From UBA6170 sp034429975 (GTDB lineage Bacteria; Chloroflexota; Anaerolineae; Anaerolineales; Anaerolineaceae): a DNA stretch of 64,000 nucleotides. Made by a program: the position numbers and the translations under genes. Within the stretch, counting starts at the first letter, position 1. Each line of letters starts with the position of its first letter. Below the pieces are notes generated by a model. The model ran no database searches. It saw nothing but the letters and a program-made list of their open reading frames with translations, and was not told the DNA's origin. Below are positions 8,733 to 16,791 of this stretch, piece by piece. Location: positions 62,001 to 126,000 of the forward strand of contig DAOUFM010000076.1 in NCBI GenBank assembly GCA_034429975.1, written 5' to 3'.

Positions 8733-9511
8733 TTCTGTCTCTGCCTTACGGTTTCAAATAATAATATGCCGGTTGCTATTGCTGCATTCAGCGATTCGCT
8801 TTTGCCGGGCATTGGAATTTTTATTAATTGGTCAGCGCTCTGGTAAGCTTCTTCACCAGGACCATGGGCTTCATTGCCAACAACTAATGCAATTGGCTGA
8901 GTTAAATCAATATCCCAGCAACTCAGGTTTGCATCGGCACTAGCAACCAAAGTCTTGATAGGAATGGGTGTTTTATTGAGAATGAGATTGATTTTTGCCC
9001 AGTTGAGTTGATAAATTGGAAGATGAAAATGAGCTCCCATACCTGACCGAACGACTTTTGGATTGAAGATATCGACGCTATTGGATGTAACCAGAACTAA
9101 TTGTGTTCTGGCTGCATCGGCTGAACGTAGAATGGTACCTAAATTTCCAGGGTCATTAATCCCGTCACAGATCAAAATAAAATCTAGATGGTTGGGTAAT
9201 GGCAATTGGTTTTGCTTCACTACCGCGATGATTCCCTGGGGATTTTCTGTTTCGGAAACCTTTTTCATTAATGAAAGGGGGATCTCTTCCGTCACGATCG
9301 ATTTTCCTGTGAGAACATCTATGAGCTTCAGCCCGCGTTCTGATAAATTACTGCTAAAAAATAAATATTCAATTTCCCATTTTGCCTGAACAGCCTCTTC
9401 AATCAGGCGAACTCCATCCACAATAAATGCGTTATGCAGTTTTCTTTCTCTGGAATGCTGCTGCAACTGGATGATTCTCTGAATTTTAGGGTTTTGAGAA
9501 GAAGTGATCAT
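8729..9511 (-). CDS. TrmH/SpoU family RNA 2'-O-methyltransferase
   Basis: A 260-residue SPOUT enzyme that would use SAM to methylate a ribose 2'-OH in rRNA or tRNA. The N-terminal substrate-binding domain (ITSSQNPKIQRIIQLQQHSRERKLHNAFIVDGVRLIEEA) precedes the three SpoU motifs: NDPGNLGTILRSADA, ALVVGNEAHGPGEE and SLNAAIATGILLFE. The rRNA or tRNA position cannot be assigned; RlmB-type 23S methylation is one option. It lies after the rplT terminator. A TAAAAT seven bases before the ATG could drive it. Confidence 0.9.
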   Translation of the reverse strand: MITSSQNPKIQRIIQLQQHSRERKLHNAFIVDGVRLIEEAVQAKWEIEYLFFSSNLSERGLKLIDVLTGKSIVTEEIPLSLMKKVSETENPQGIIAVVKQNQLPLPNHLDFILICDGINDPGNLGTILRSADAARTQLVLVTSNSVDIFNPKVVRSGMGAHFHLPIYQLNWAKINLILNKTPIPIKTLVASADANLSCWDIDLTQPIALVVGNEAHGPGEEAYQSADQLIKIPMPGKSESLNAAIATGILLFETVRQRQK

Positions 9512-9527
9512 TTAATTAATTTTACTG

Positions 9528-9561
9528 GAAAATAAAACCGGCAGGACTTAATCCTGCCGGT
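9528..9561 (-). terminator. Intrinsic terminator after rplT
   Basis: ACCGGCAGGA and TCCTGCCGGT form a perfect 10-bp stem around TTAAG, followed on the minus strand by TTTATTTT. It closes the infC-rpmI-rplT operon. Confidence 0.93.
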
Positions 9562-9583
9562 GTATCTTTTGGTTTCGTATTGA

Positions 9584-9934
9584 TTATGCTGTTTTCGCTT
9601 TTGCGATCACTGCACTAAAAGCTTTTGGATCTCGAACAGCTAAATCAGCCATCATTTTGCGATTGATGGTGATATTGGCTTTTCGCATAGAATGAATTAA
9701 TTGACTGTAAGTGACACCATTTAGCCGGGCACCGGCATTAATACGGGCAATCCAAAGTCTGCGCAAATCACGTTTACGGTTGCGACGATCTCGGAAAGCA
9801 TACCAAAGACTTTTTAACATTGCTTCATTAGCACGGCGGAACAATTTACTTTTTGTTCCATATTGACCTTTGGTAAATTTTAAAACTTTTTTGTGACGAC
9901 GATAGTTGGTTGGGCCTCTTTTTACCCGAGCCAT
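9584..9934 (-). CDS. rplT: 50S ribosomal protein L20
   Basis: A 116-residue L20, which binds 23S rRNA early and is needed for 50S assembly. MARVKRGPTNYRRHKKVLKFTKGQYG, the basic YAFRDRRNRKRDLRRLWIARINAGARLNG and AVRDPKAFSAVI are diagnostic. It is the last gene of infC-rpmI-rplT, 90 bp after rpmI, with its own ribosome site (AGGAGT) and a strong terminator behind it. In several bacteria L20 represses this operon; no control structure is recognised here. Confidence 0.98.
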   Translation of the reverse strand: MARVKRGPTNYRRHKKVLKFTKGQYGTKSKLFRRANEAMLKSLWYAFRDRRNRKRDLRRLWIARINAGARLNGVTYSQLIHSMRKANITINRKMMADLAVRDPKAFSAVIAKAKTA

Positions 9935-10024
9935 TTGTTACTCCTTTGCAAACCCCTGAGCGCCGGTTTTACCCTGTTAAACACTCAACAGTTGCACTAA
10001 AAAAATAATAAGAACAGCCTTTAC

Positions 10025-10249
10025 CTATAGATAGGGGACAAGGCGACGAATACGCTGGGCAATCTTGCTACCTTTGACTTCAATCATCTCGGTAAACAAG
10101 CGTTTGGTACGCTTAGCAGTACGGCGGCGCAAATGGCTTTTGCCACCCTTGGTGCGAACCAAAATACCCGACCCAGTCAAGCGAAAACGTTTTGAAGTCG
10201 CTTTATGGGTTTTCATTTTGAGTTTTCCGGTTGGTGCTTTACGAGGCAC
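10025..10249 (-). CDS. rpmI: 50S ribosomal protein L35
   Basis: A 74-residue, strongly basic L35. KLKMKTHKATSKRFRLTGSG and KSHLRRRTAKRTKRL match the family, which is usually about 65 residues; the extra length is at both ends. The start is GTG, chosen because GAGGAG lies eight bases upstream and the protein begins MPRKAPTGK. It sits between infC and rplT, the usual order. Confidence 0.96.
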   Translation of the reverse strand: MPRKAPTGKLKMKTHKATSKRFRLTGSGILVRTKGGKSHLRRRTAKRTKRLFTEMIEVKGSKIAQRIRRLVPYL

Positions 10250-10358
10250 TTTTAATCTCCTCTTCTAAAAAAATCATTAATTCACGGTCTTTTAACACGC
10301 GACCGCGAATTATACTATAGGTTTTCAGATTTGGACAGATTCTTTTTGAAGAAAAAAA

Positions 10359-10967
10359 TTATTCTTCTATTTCTTCCAAATCTTCTTCCACTGGAACCGC
10401 TTTCACTTTCTGTTTGGATGTTTTTACTGGAGCTGGTTTGGCTTTCTTTCCTATCCCTTTTGTTGGTGATAAGAGCATAGACATATTTTTGTCTTCCAGG
10501 TTCGGTTTTTGTTCGACAGTGGCAATATCTGCTAATTCTTCGGCAATTTCTTTTAAATCTTCAAGGGCAATTTCCGGATAGGTGATCTCTCGTCCTCTGA
10601 AACGAACGGTAACTTTTACCTTCATTCCTTCTTCTAACCAACGTCTGGCGTCCCGGGTTTTAAAGCCCCGATGATGTTCATTTGTCTTAGGGCGTAAACG
10701 AATTTCTTTTATTTCTATTTTTGTTTGTGATTTGCGCGCTTCTCTCTCTTTTTTCGTTCGTTCGTAAAGGAATTTCCCATAATTCATGATACGACAAACT
10801 GGGGGGACTGCACCGGGAGCAACTTCGACTAGATCTAATTCTGCCTCTTTTGCTAAATCCAGCGCTTTTTGTATGGTGACTAATCCGACGTTTTCTCCTT
10901 CTGCTCCAATTAAACGAATTTCCTTTACTTTTATTTCCTCATTCACACGATAATTTGATGTACTAAT
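10359..10967 (-). CDS. infC: Translation initiation factor IF-3
   Basis: IF-3 keeps 30S subunits apart and checks start codon choice. The protein shows RLIGAEGENVG, the linker YGKFLYERTKKEREARKSQ and the C-terminal domain (EIRLRPKTNEHH, KVKVTVRFRGREI), then a Lys/Glu-rich tail. The start is placed at ATT (10967..10965), not the GTG at 10946. AGGAG lies eight bases before ATT, and reading from there restores the conserved N-terminus ISTSNYRVNEEI. This gives 202 residues. ATT start codons in infC are known to underlie IF-3 autoregulation. It heads infC-rpmI-rplT and has its own promoter. Confidence 0.96.
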   Translation of the reverse strand: MSTSNYRVNEEIKVKEIRLIGAEGENVGLVTIQKALDLAKEAELDLVEVAPGAVPPVCRIMNYGKFLYERTKKEREARKSQTKIEIKEIRLRPKTNEHHRGFKTRDARRWLEEGMKVKVTVRFRGREITYPEIALEDLKEIAEELADIATVEQKPNLEDKNMSMLLSPTKGIGKKAKPAPVKTSKQKVKAVPVEEDLEEIEE

Positions 10968-11027
10968 GGCTTTACTCCTTTCGAAAATATTGAAAATTAA
11001 TAATTACATTAAAAATTGAACTTGTAT

Positions 11028-11057
11028 AATATACCATATCTTAAAGATGATCGTCAA
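11028..11057 (-). promoter_or_regulatory. infC operon promoter
   Basis: On the minus strand TTGACG (11057..11052), an 18-bp spacer and TATATT (11033..11028) lie about 60 bases before the ATT start, downstream of the thrS terminator. Confidence 0.65.
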
Positions 11058-11091
11058 TAATACCAGTTAAAAAATAATCTTTAAATTAAAA

Positions 11092-11128
11092 AAGAAAAAA
11101 AGAGGGTCTTCTTCGCGAAAACCCTCTT
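11092..11128 (-). terminator. Intrinsic terminator after thrS
   Basis: AGAGGGT and ACCCTCT (11127..11101 on the minus strand) enclose a loop containing self-complementary TTCGCGAA, followed by a long T run. It separates thrS from infC. Confidence 0.88.
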
Positions 11129-11133
11129 GATTC

Positions 11134-12924
11134 TTAAGTCAGGTTTTGTATCTCATTCTTTGCCAATTGGATAAAGTCATCGACTGGCATGGCTCCGGGG
11201 TTTTCGCCATTCCTCAATCTTAATGCTACAGCATTGGCTTCCAGTTCTTTATCTCCGATCACCAGCATATATGGGATTTTTAGTAATTGGGCATTCCGGA
11301 TTTTTGCATTCATCCGGTCGTTACTGTCATCCACATCTACACGAATTCCGTTGGCTTTTAATTTGTCAGCTACCTGAAGTGCAAATTCAACGTGACGGTC
11401 AGCAATTGGGATAACTTTCGCCTGAACAGGCATTAACCAAATGGGGAAAGCTCCACCATAATGCTCGATCAGAACGCCCATAAAACGCTCCAGCGAGCCT
11501 AATAAAGCCCGGTGGATCATAAATGGTCGATGGGGTTGTCCATCCTCGCCAATATAGGTCATATCGAAGCGTTCGGGGTGGTTAAAGTCAAACTGGATGG
11601 TGCTTAATTGCCATTCCCGGCCCAGGGCGTCAATCATTTTTAAATCAATTTTTGGGCCATAAAATGCTGCTCCGCCCTCATCCAGGTCATAATTGAGATT
11701 TGCACGCTCCAGCGCTTCACGCAACGCTTCCTGAGCATTTTGCCAATCTTTCTCCTCACCAACAGATTTTTCAGGGTTGCGGGTGGACAAATAGGCGTGG
11801 AATTCATTAATCCCGAAATGGCGCAGAATATGCAGACAAAACTTAAGAACCCGATCGATCTCCTCTGGCATTTGATCTTCTCGACAGAATAAATGAGCGT
11901 CATCCTGGGTAAAGCCACGGACACGTAAAAGGCCGTGCAAAACACCAGAGCGTTCATATCGATATACAGTTCCCCATTCGGCCATTCTGATTGGAAAATC
12001 ACGATATGAATGCAGTTTGTTTTTGTAGATCATGATATGGAAGGGACAGTTCATGGGTTTTACATAATAATCATCCCCTTCCACTTCCATTGCTGAGAAC
12101 ATATTCTCGCGATAAAACCCTAAGTGGCCGGAGGTTTCCCACAAGTGCGCTCTACCAACATGGGGTGAATAGACCACATCATAACCATTTTCCAGGTGTT
12201 CTTTTTTGCAATAATCCTCAACCAGATGTCGAATCAAACCGCCATTGGGATGCCATAATATTAAACCTGGTCCAACATCCGGATTAATGGAAAACAAATC
12301 CAAATCTTTCCCAAGTTTACGATGATCACGTTTTTTGGCTTCTTCTAATTTCCACAGATACTCGTTCAATTCTTCGGGAGTTTCAAAGACAGTGCCGTAA
12401 ATCCTTTGCAACATGGGGCGTTTTTCATCCCCTCGCCAGTAAGCACCAGCAACTGAGATCAATTTCAACGCTTTTGGATTAATTTCTTTGGTATTTACCA
12501 CATGTGGCCCACGGCAAAGATCAACAAAAGTATCATGCTTATAAATCGAAATCTCAGGTTTTTCTTGGAGTGGTTCACCATGTTCATCTGTACCGCCTTT
12601 TTCCAAACCTTCAATTAGTTCAACTTTATAGGGTTGTTCTTTGAATATTTTTAAGGCTTCGTCAGCACTTAACACTTCCTTTTGAAAGGTGAAATTCCCT
12701 TTAACGATTTGTTTCATTCGTTTTTCAATTTCATCCAGATCTTCTGGGGTTAAAGTGCGAGGGAGATCAAAATCATAATAGAAACCATTCTCAATTGCAG
12801 GTCCAATAGCATATTTTGCATCTGGAAATTTCTCCAGAACGGCTTGAGCCATCACATGAGCAGTTGAATGGCGGACTTTAAATAAATGAGATCCTTCATA
12901 ATTTGCATCAATTTTTTTTGCCAT
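11134..12924 (-). CDS. thrS: Threonyl-tRNA synthetase lacking the TGS domain
   Basis: A 596-residue class II synthetase that charges tRNA-Thr. It starts directly with the editing domain (HSTAHVMAQAVLEKFPDAKYAIGP; HDTFVDLCRGPHV), followed by the catalytic core (VKPMNCPFHIMIYK, YRYERSGVLHGLLRVRGFTQDDAH, GGAAFYGPKIDLK) and the anticodon-binding domain (IPIADRHVEFALQVADKL). The usual N-terminal TGS domain of about 60 residues is missing; known short ThrRS forms remain active. Expression is probably set by the T-box leader upstream. The ATG follows GAGGAAG. Confidence 0.97.
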   Translation of the reverse strand: MAKKIDANYEGSHLFKVRHSTAHVMAQAVLEKFPDAKYAIGPAIENGFYYDFDLPRTLTPEDLDEIEKRMKQIVKGNFTFQKEVLSADEALKIFKEQPYKVELIEGLEKGGTDEHGEPLQEKPEISIYKHDTFVDLCRGPHVVNTKEINPKALKLISVAGAYWRGDEKRPMLQRIYGTVFETPEELNEYLWKLEEAKKRDHRKLGKDLDLFSINPDVGPGLILWHPNGGLIRHLVEDYCKKEHLENGYDVVYSPHVGRAHLWETSGHLGFYRENMFSAMEVEGDDYYVKPMNCPFHIMIYKNKLHSYRDFPIRMAEWGTVYRYERSGVLHGLLRVRGFTQDDAHLFCREDQMPEEIDRVLKFCLHILRHFGINEFHAYLSTRNPEKSVGEEKDWQNAQEALREALERANLNYDLDEGGAAFYGPKIDLKMIDALGREWQLSTIQFDFNHPERFDMTYIGEDGQPHRPFMIHRALLGSLERFMGVLIEHYGGAFPIWLMPVQAKVIPIADRHVEFALQVADKLKANGIRVDVDDSNDRMNAKIRNAQLLKIPYMLVIGDKELEANAVALRLRNGENPGAMPVDDFIQLAKNEIQNLT

Positions 12925-12953
12925 TTTCTTCCTCTTTCATCAAAATATAATTA

Positions 12954-13195
12954 AAACAAAAAAACACTTGCCACTGGGGCAAGAGTTTGTCTCGCGGTTC
13001 CACCCAGATTACTCAATTAATTTGAGTATCTCCATTTGCTGATAACGGTTGCGCCGGTTGCCTTACTCTTTTGTTCAGGTTTCTGCTCCCAGATGGTTTT
13101 TGGTGTTTCATTTCTTGAAAAAACTCTCAGCCAATGGTTTTTTCTCTCTGAAAGATGAGAACACTTACTCGTTCTGTTCTTCGCATTTTCTATAT
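12954..13195 (-). promoter_or_regulatory. T-box riboswitch controlling thrS
   Basis: The leader carries the T-box core GGGTGGAACCGCG (13005..12993), which pairs with the uncharged tRNA acceptor end. Behind it is a terminator stem (CTTGCC/GGCAAG) with a T run at 12964..12957. Upstream are the stem I signatures GAGTA and AGAGAG. ACC (Thr) triplets occur in the expected specifier area near 13100; which one is read cannot be fixed by eye. Uncharged tRNA-Thr would favour the antiterminator. The leader begins only a few bases after tRNA-Val. Confidence 0.9.
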
Positions 13196-13200
13196 AATTG

Positions 13201-13277
13201 TGGTGGGCGGTATAGGGCTCGAACCTACGACCTCCGCGATGTCAACGCGACGCTCTAACCAACTGAGCTAACCGCCC
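13201..13277 (-). tRNA. tRNA-Val(GAC)
   Basis: The minus strand folds as a complete cloverleaf: acceptor GGGCGGT/ACCGCCC, D arm GCTC/GAGC, anticodon stem TCGCG/CGCGG around TTGACAT (anticodon GAC, Val), and T arm with TTCGAGC. The 3' ACCA is encoded. A strong promoter is upstream, and the thrS T-box leader starts right after the 3' end, so one transcript may contain both. Confidence 0.95.
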
Positions 13278-13287
13278 GGGTGGCGAT

Positions 13288-13316
13288 ATTATAATTTACT
13301 TGAAAAGATAATGCAA
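13288..13316 (-). promoter_or_regulatory. Promoter of tRNA-Val, perhaps also thrS
   Basis: TTGCAT (13316..13311), a 17-bp spacer and consensus TATAAT (13293..13288), eleven bases before the tRNA 5' end at 13277. No separate strong promoter is seen between the tRNA and the T-box. Confidence 0.8.
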
Positions 13317-13401
13317 TAGGAAAATCACCCATTTCATTCCATTTTCTTCCCGCTTCGTATTGTTAATGGTAAAATTGCTTTCGCGTCCTGAAGGATCGCA
13401 C

Positions 13402-13491
13402 GGAGAGGTTGCGTAGTCTGGCCTAACGCGCGCGCCTGGAGAGCGCGTATACCGCAAGGTATCAAGGGTTCGAATCCCTTCCTCTCCGCCA
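13402..13491 (+). tRNA. tRNA-Ser(GGA)
   Basis: A class II tRNA with a long variable arm (TATACCGCAAGGTAT). The acceptor GGAGAGG pairs with CCTCTCC, the anticodon loop CTGGAGA carries GGA (Ser, UCC/UCU codons), and the T loop is TTCGAAT. The terminal GCCA is encoded. A terminator hairpin follows within five bases. Confidence 0.96.
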
Positions 13492-13495
13492 AAAG

Positions 13496-13534
13496 AAAGT
13501 CACGAATAGGTAAATTTTTTTCGTGACTTTTTTT
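13496..13534 (+). terminator. Intrinsic terminator after tRNA-Ser
   Basis: AAAGTCACGAA (13496..13506) and TTCGTGACTTT (13520..13530) form an 11-bp perfect stem with a T run to 13534. It can also work on the minus strand for the phosphatase gene that ends at 13546. Confidence 0.93.
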
Positions 13535-13545
13535 ATACTCTCAAC

Positions 13546-14112
13546 TTATATCTTCCATTCAACCACTTCAATAGCAGTGTTCTCTGGAATATTTCTGATT
13601 GCCAATTCCAATGGATAACCCCTTACTTTACATAATACCGTAGCAATAGCCAATCCGTGGGAGACAACAATAATCCTCTCCTGATCATGTTTCACAGCCA
13701 ATTGATCAAGATAGGCATACATTCTTTCTGCTACCTCGGCGATACTTTCGCCACCAGGTTTGCGGGCTGAGTATGGGTTCTGGTAAACTGCCCGAACCTC
13801 ATCTCCTCTGGTTGCAAGGACATCCTTGATGAAAAGTCCTTCCCATTCGCCCTGATTGATTTCACGCAAGGCGGGGTGGGTGATAATTTCTAAATTCACT
13901 TTCTTCCCAACTTCATTGGCGGTTTGAACAGCGCGAATCAAATCGCTGCTGTAAAGCGCAGAAAATTTTATGCCATCCAGGTTATCAGCGGCTGCTTGTG
14001 CTTGCCGAAACCCGGTTTGATTGAGGGGGATATCCTGTTGCCCCTGATATCTTTGCTGTAAATTCCAGTCTGTTTCCCCGTGCCGAATGAGATAAATTGT
14101 TGTTGTTGACAT
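13546..14112 (-). CDS. Histidine phosphatase family protein (phosphoglycerate mutase-like)
   Basis: A 188-residue enzyme of the histidine phosphatase superfamily. The phosphohistidine motif LIRHGETDWN is near the start, GEWEG follows in the middle, and VVSHGLAI near residue 150 supplies the second catalytic His. Small members of this type hydrolyse phosphate esters (for example alpha-ribazole phosphate, or act as PhoE/GpmB-like phosphatases), but the substrate is not indicated by the context. It is a single gene, convergent with tRNA-Ser. AAAGG precedes the ATG. Confidence 0.88.
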   Translation of the reverse strand: MSTTTIYLIRHGETDWNLQQRYQGQQDIPLNQTGFRQAQAAADNLDGIKFSALYSSDLIRAVQTANEVGKKVNLEIITHPALREINQGEWEGLFIKDVLATRGDEVRAVYQNPYSARKPGGESIAEVAERMYAYLDQLAVKHDQERIIVVSHGLAIATVLCKVRGYPLELAIRNIPENTAIEVVEWKI

Positions 14113-14303
14113 CCACTAACCTTTTTATTCTTTTAATGATCTGGATGAATATTATATTCGATCTTATGTGATTAATGAATTCTCTACATCAATGAAGCTC
14201 TTTTTCATTCTTTTTTGGAACTTTTTATTTTGTTATAATCACTGTCAAGTTTTTACCACAAAACAAAAAGGTAAAGATATATTTTTCTTGAAGTAAATCG
14301 TTT

Positions 14304-15542
14304 ATGGAAAATAAATCAGAGCAGATTTCAGTAAAAATTGAAAAACCAGTCTTTGGTGGATTATTTTTAAGCAGGTTACCTGATAAGAAACCGGTTTTTA
14401 TTCCCTATGTGCTGCCTGATGAACAGGTCGGTATTCGAATTGTCCAGGATAAAAAGGGTTATTCCCGTGCAATTCCAATTAGTATCCAACAACCCAGTCC
14501 AAAGCGCATTCCACCGCCATGCCAATACTTCACGAAATGTGGCGGTTGCCATTATCAACATTTATCATATCCAGATCAATTAGCGATTAAAGATCAAATC
14601 GTCAGAGAACAGATTGCCCGCATTCAAGGTATCGATTCAGAGGTAATTAAGAATATTATTCCATCAGAAGAGATATTTCACTATCGCAATAATGTGATTT
14701 TTTCAATAGACTCGCAAGGAAAATTAGGATTTCAAGCTTTTAGCTCAAATAACATAATTCCAATTGAAGAATGCCTATTACTGAATGAGCAAATTTCCCA
14801 AATACGTAACTCACTGGATTTGGAACAGATCCCAGGTTTGACAAGAGTTCATATCCGTTCAGGTATATCAGATGAAACACTTTTAATTTTAGAAAGTAAA
14901 AATTATCAGGAGTTACCGATACTGGATTTGGAGGTGCCGTTGTCCGTTATTCATTCCAGTGACGCTGGCAACCTGGTATTGGCGGGTGAAGATCATTTGC
15001 TCATTCAGGTGAAAGATCGGGTTTTTCGCGTTTCCGCTGATTCTTTCTTTCAGGTAAATACTTCACAGGCCAACAAAATGGTTGATTTGGTCCGTCCATA
15101 TGTCCCCCAAAAAGGGAAGCAGTTATTGGAACTCTATTCCGGGGTGGGATTGTTTACTCGTTTTCTTGCCGATCGTTTTGAAGAAATTTATGCAGTGGAA
15201 GAATCGACCTCTGCCTGTGATGATTTTGCAATCAACCTGGATTCATTTGATCATATTAATTTATATGTCGGACCGGTTAATGAGATTGTTCCACAATTAT
15301 CTATTCATCCTGATGTGATCCTGGTTGATCCTCCCAGAGCTGGTGTGGATCCAAAAACAATGAATGCAATCCTTGAACTAAAAGCTGCAAAAATAATTTA
15401 TGTGTCTTGCGATATCGCTACCTTAACCCGTGATTTGAAAATCCTTCTGGAACAGGGTTATACGCTGGAAGAATTAACACCGATTGATATGTTCCCACAG
15501 ACTTTTCACGTTGAGACGGTGGTATTGATGTCACGAAAATAA
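14304..15542 (+). CDS. TrmA/RlmD-type RNA (uracil-5-)-methyltransferase
   Basis: A 412-residue SAM-dependent enzyme that makes m5U in rRNA or tRNA. It has an N-terminal TRAM-like domain (residues 1-65), an iron-sulphur site (CQYFTKCGGCHYQHLSY), motif I (LLELYSGVGLFTRFLA), DPPRAGV and the catalytic Cys in YVSCDIATLTRDL near residue 370. Which uridine is modified cannot be told; RlmD (U1939) and RlmCD-like functions are possible. An extended -10 (TGTTATAAT, 14231..14239) lies upstream. No clear ribosome site precedes the ATG. Confidence 0.9.
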   Translation: MENKSEQISVKIEKPVFGGLFLSRLPDKKPVFIPYVLPDEQVGIRIVQDKKGYSRAIPISIQQPSPKRIPPPCQYFTKCGGCHYQHLSYPDQLAIKDQIVREQIARIQGIDSEVIKNIIPSEEIFHYRNNVIFSIDSQGKLGFQAFSSNNIIPIEECLLLNEQISQIRNSLDLEQIPGLTRVHIRSGISDETLLILESKNYQELPILDLEVPLSVIHSSDAGNLVLAGEDHLLIQVKDRVFRVSADSFFQVNTSQANKMVDLVRPYVPQKGKQLLELYSGVGLFTRFLADRFEEIYAVEESTSACDDFAINLDSFDHINLYVGPVNEIVPQLSIHPDVILVDPPRAGVDPKTMNAILELKAAKIIYVSCDIATLTRDLKILLEQGYTLEELTPIDMFPQTFHVETVVLMSRK

Positions 15543-15698
15543 AAAAGCGTGCTCTGGAAGGCCCTATATTCAAGACATTAGTTTATTTTTGTATTCGAAA
15601 TCTGAGCGTGAAAAATGTGATTTTTTCGCTTCAATGGAACATATCGAGACATGGACTAAACCCAGCGACAGAGCGATTTAGATGTCAGTGTTTAGTGA

Positions 15699-15757
15699 GT
15701 GGTCAGGTTAGATGTTTTTTCGGATGTTTTTGAGGTCGTGTGGTCAGGTTGGATGTT
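15699..15757 (+). repeat. Imperfect direct repeat, two 18-bp copies
   Basis: GTGGTCAGGTTAGATGTT (15699..15716) recurs at 15740..15757 with one mismatch, 41 bp apart. GATGTTTTT also occurs twice between the copies. It lies just before a small accessory gene patch, in 249 bases that otherwise hold no gene. Role unknown. Confidence 0.7.
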
Positions 15758-15791
15758 AGACAAAACGATGTAAAAATCAAGGAGGCGAAAT

Positions 15792-16274
15792 ATGAAGAGT
15801 CTGAATGAGCTAATTGAAGAGTATACGCATCATTTGCAGCAAGGTGAAATACAAATTGCATACAAAGGAATAATAGACTTTTTAGGGAAATTGAGAGCTG
15901 AGTTTATTAAGAAATACCCGCATTACGATGTGAGCAGTATATATCAAGGTTACATGGATATGTCATATTTTTCTTTGAACACGAAGTCATTAAAGGATAA
16001 AGGTTTGAAAATAGCCATTGTGTATTTACATGATAAGGGAGGCTTTGAAGTTTGGCTTTCTGCTCGGAATAGAGACATTGCAAAAAGTTACGCATCTTTA
16101 CTTAACAGTAATATTTCTGGTGATGTGAACGTTTTTCATGATCCTAATAATCCAGATGCTATCATTGAATGCATATTATCACCCAAACCAAATTTTGAGG
16201 ATCAATCCTCGTTGATTGATATAATTGATGAAGGTGTGGAGAAGTTCGTAACGAAAATAAGTGATCGCTTATAA
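15792..16274 (+). CDS. Small cytoplasmic protein resembling DUF7000
   Basis: A 160-residue soluble protein with no signal peptide or membrane helix. MKSLNELIEEYTHHLQQGEIQIAYKGIIDFLGKLR, SIYQGYMDMSYFSL and LKIAIVYLHDKGGFEVWLS strongly recall proteins annotated as DUF7000, which lack a known function; this is from memory. GGAGGCG precedes the ATG. It lies in the patch with a GNAT gene and a decayed PIN toxin gene and may be acquired DNA. No catalytic motif was recognised. Confidence 0.75.
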   Translation: MKSLNELIEEYTHHLQQGEIQIAYKGIIDFLGKLRAEFIKKYPHYDVSSIYQGYMDMSYFSLNTKSLKDKGLKIAIVYLHDKGGFEVWLSARNRDIAKSYASLLNSNISGDVNVFHDPNNPDAIIECILSPKPNFEDQSSLIDIIDEGVEKFVTKISDRL

Positions 16275-16348
16275 AAGATTTTATATGTTGACAGTCAAAA
16301 TCAAACAAACAAGGCGACCTACGGCTTAAGACGGTGGCGAAGTTATTT

Positions 16349-16762
16349 ATGACAATAAAAATAAGAGAAATCAAAAAACCCGAGTTAAGCGAATTCTTAC
16401 CTTTATACATCAATGCAGGTTGGAGTAACTATTTTAATAATCTAGAAATGTTAACCCATGCATATCAAAATTCTCTGAAAATTCTGGGAGCCTATGACCG
16501 TGAAAAATTAGTGGGTATCATTCGCATGGTAGGGGATGGTCACTCAATTGTTTATATTCAGGATATTATTGTTTTAAGGGAATATCAACGCAGAGGGATT
16601 GGCAGTGAGTTGATCAAAGCTATCCTTAAGATCTATAAAGATGTTTATCAAAAGGTTCTGCTAACAGATGATGAACCAGAAACAGTATCTTTTTATAAAT
16701 CTCTTGGGTTTACAACAGATTCTGATATGGGTTGTATTGCCTTTATCCACCTAAATTTATGA
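16349..16762 (+). CDS. GNAT family N-acetyltransferase
   Basis: A 137-residue acetyltransferase that would transfer acetyl from acetyl-CoA to an unknown amine. Motif A (IVYIQDIIVLREYQRRGIGSELIKAIL) supplies the pyrophosphate-binding loop Q/RxxGxG. Motif B (SFYKSLGF) is near residue 115. I place the start at ATG 16349, since MTIKIREIKKPE begins the domain; a GTG at 16334 is possible. No good ribosome site is seen. Its end lies about 30 bases before the PIN pseudogene. Confidence 0.85.
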   Translation: MTIKIREIKKPELSEFLPLYINAGWSNYFNNLEMLTHAYQNSLKILGAYDREKLVGIIRMVGDGHSIVYIQDIIVLREYQRRGIGSELIKAILKIYKDVYQKVLLTDDEPETVSFYKSLGFTTDSDMGCIAFIHLNL

Positions 16763-16791
16763 GAGAAATGATTACTTAATTTTGGCATTAA

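Noticed and set aside
15605..15630. Hairpin AGCG...CGCT after the methyltransferase gene as a terminator.
   Set aside because: The stem has mismatches and the T run is inside the stem, with no T tail after it.
16334..16348. GTG start for the GNAT gene.
   Set aside because: It adds five residues before the domain start without a ribosome site; ATG 16349 is at least as good. Not decisive.
15755..16349. Integron-like gene cassettes: GTTAGAC before the DUF7000-like gene and a partly palindromic GC-rich stretch before the GNAT gene.
   Set aside because: GTTAGAC matches the attC core, but no partner core or full folded attC could be built, the two stretches do not resemble each other, and no integrase is present.
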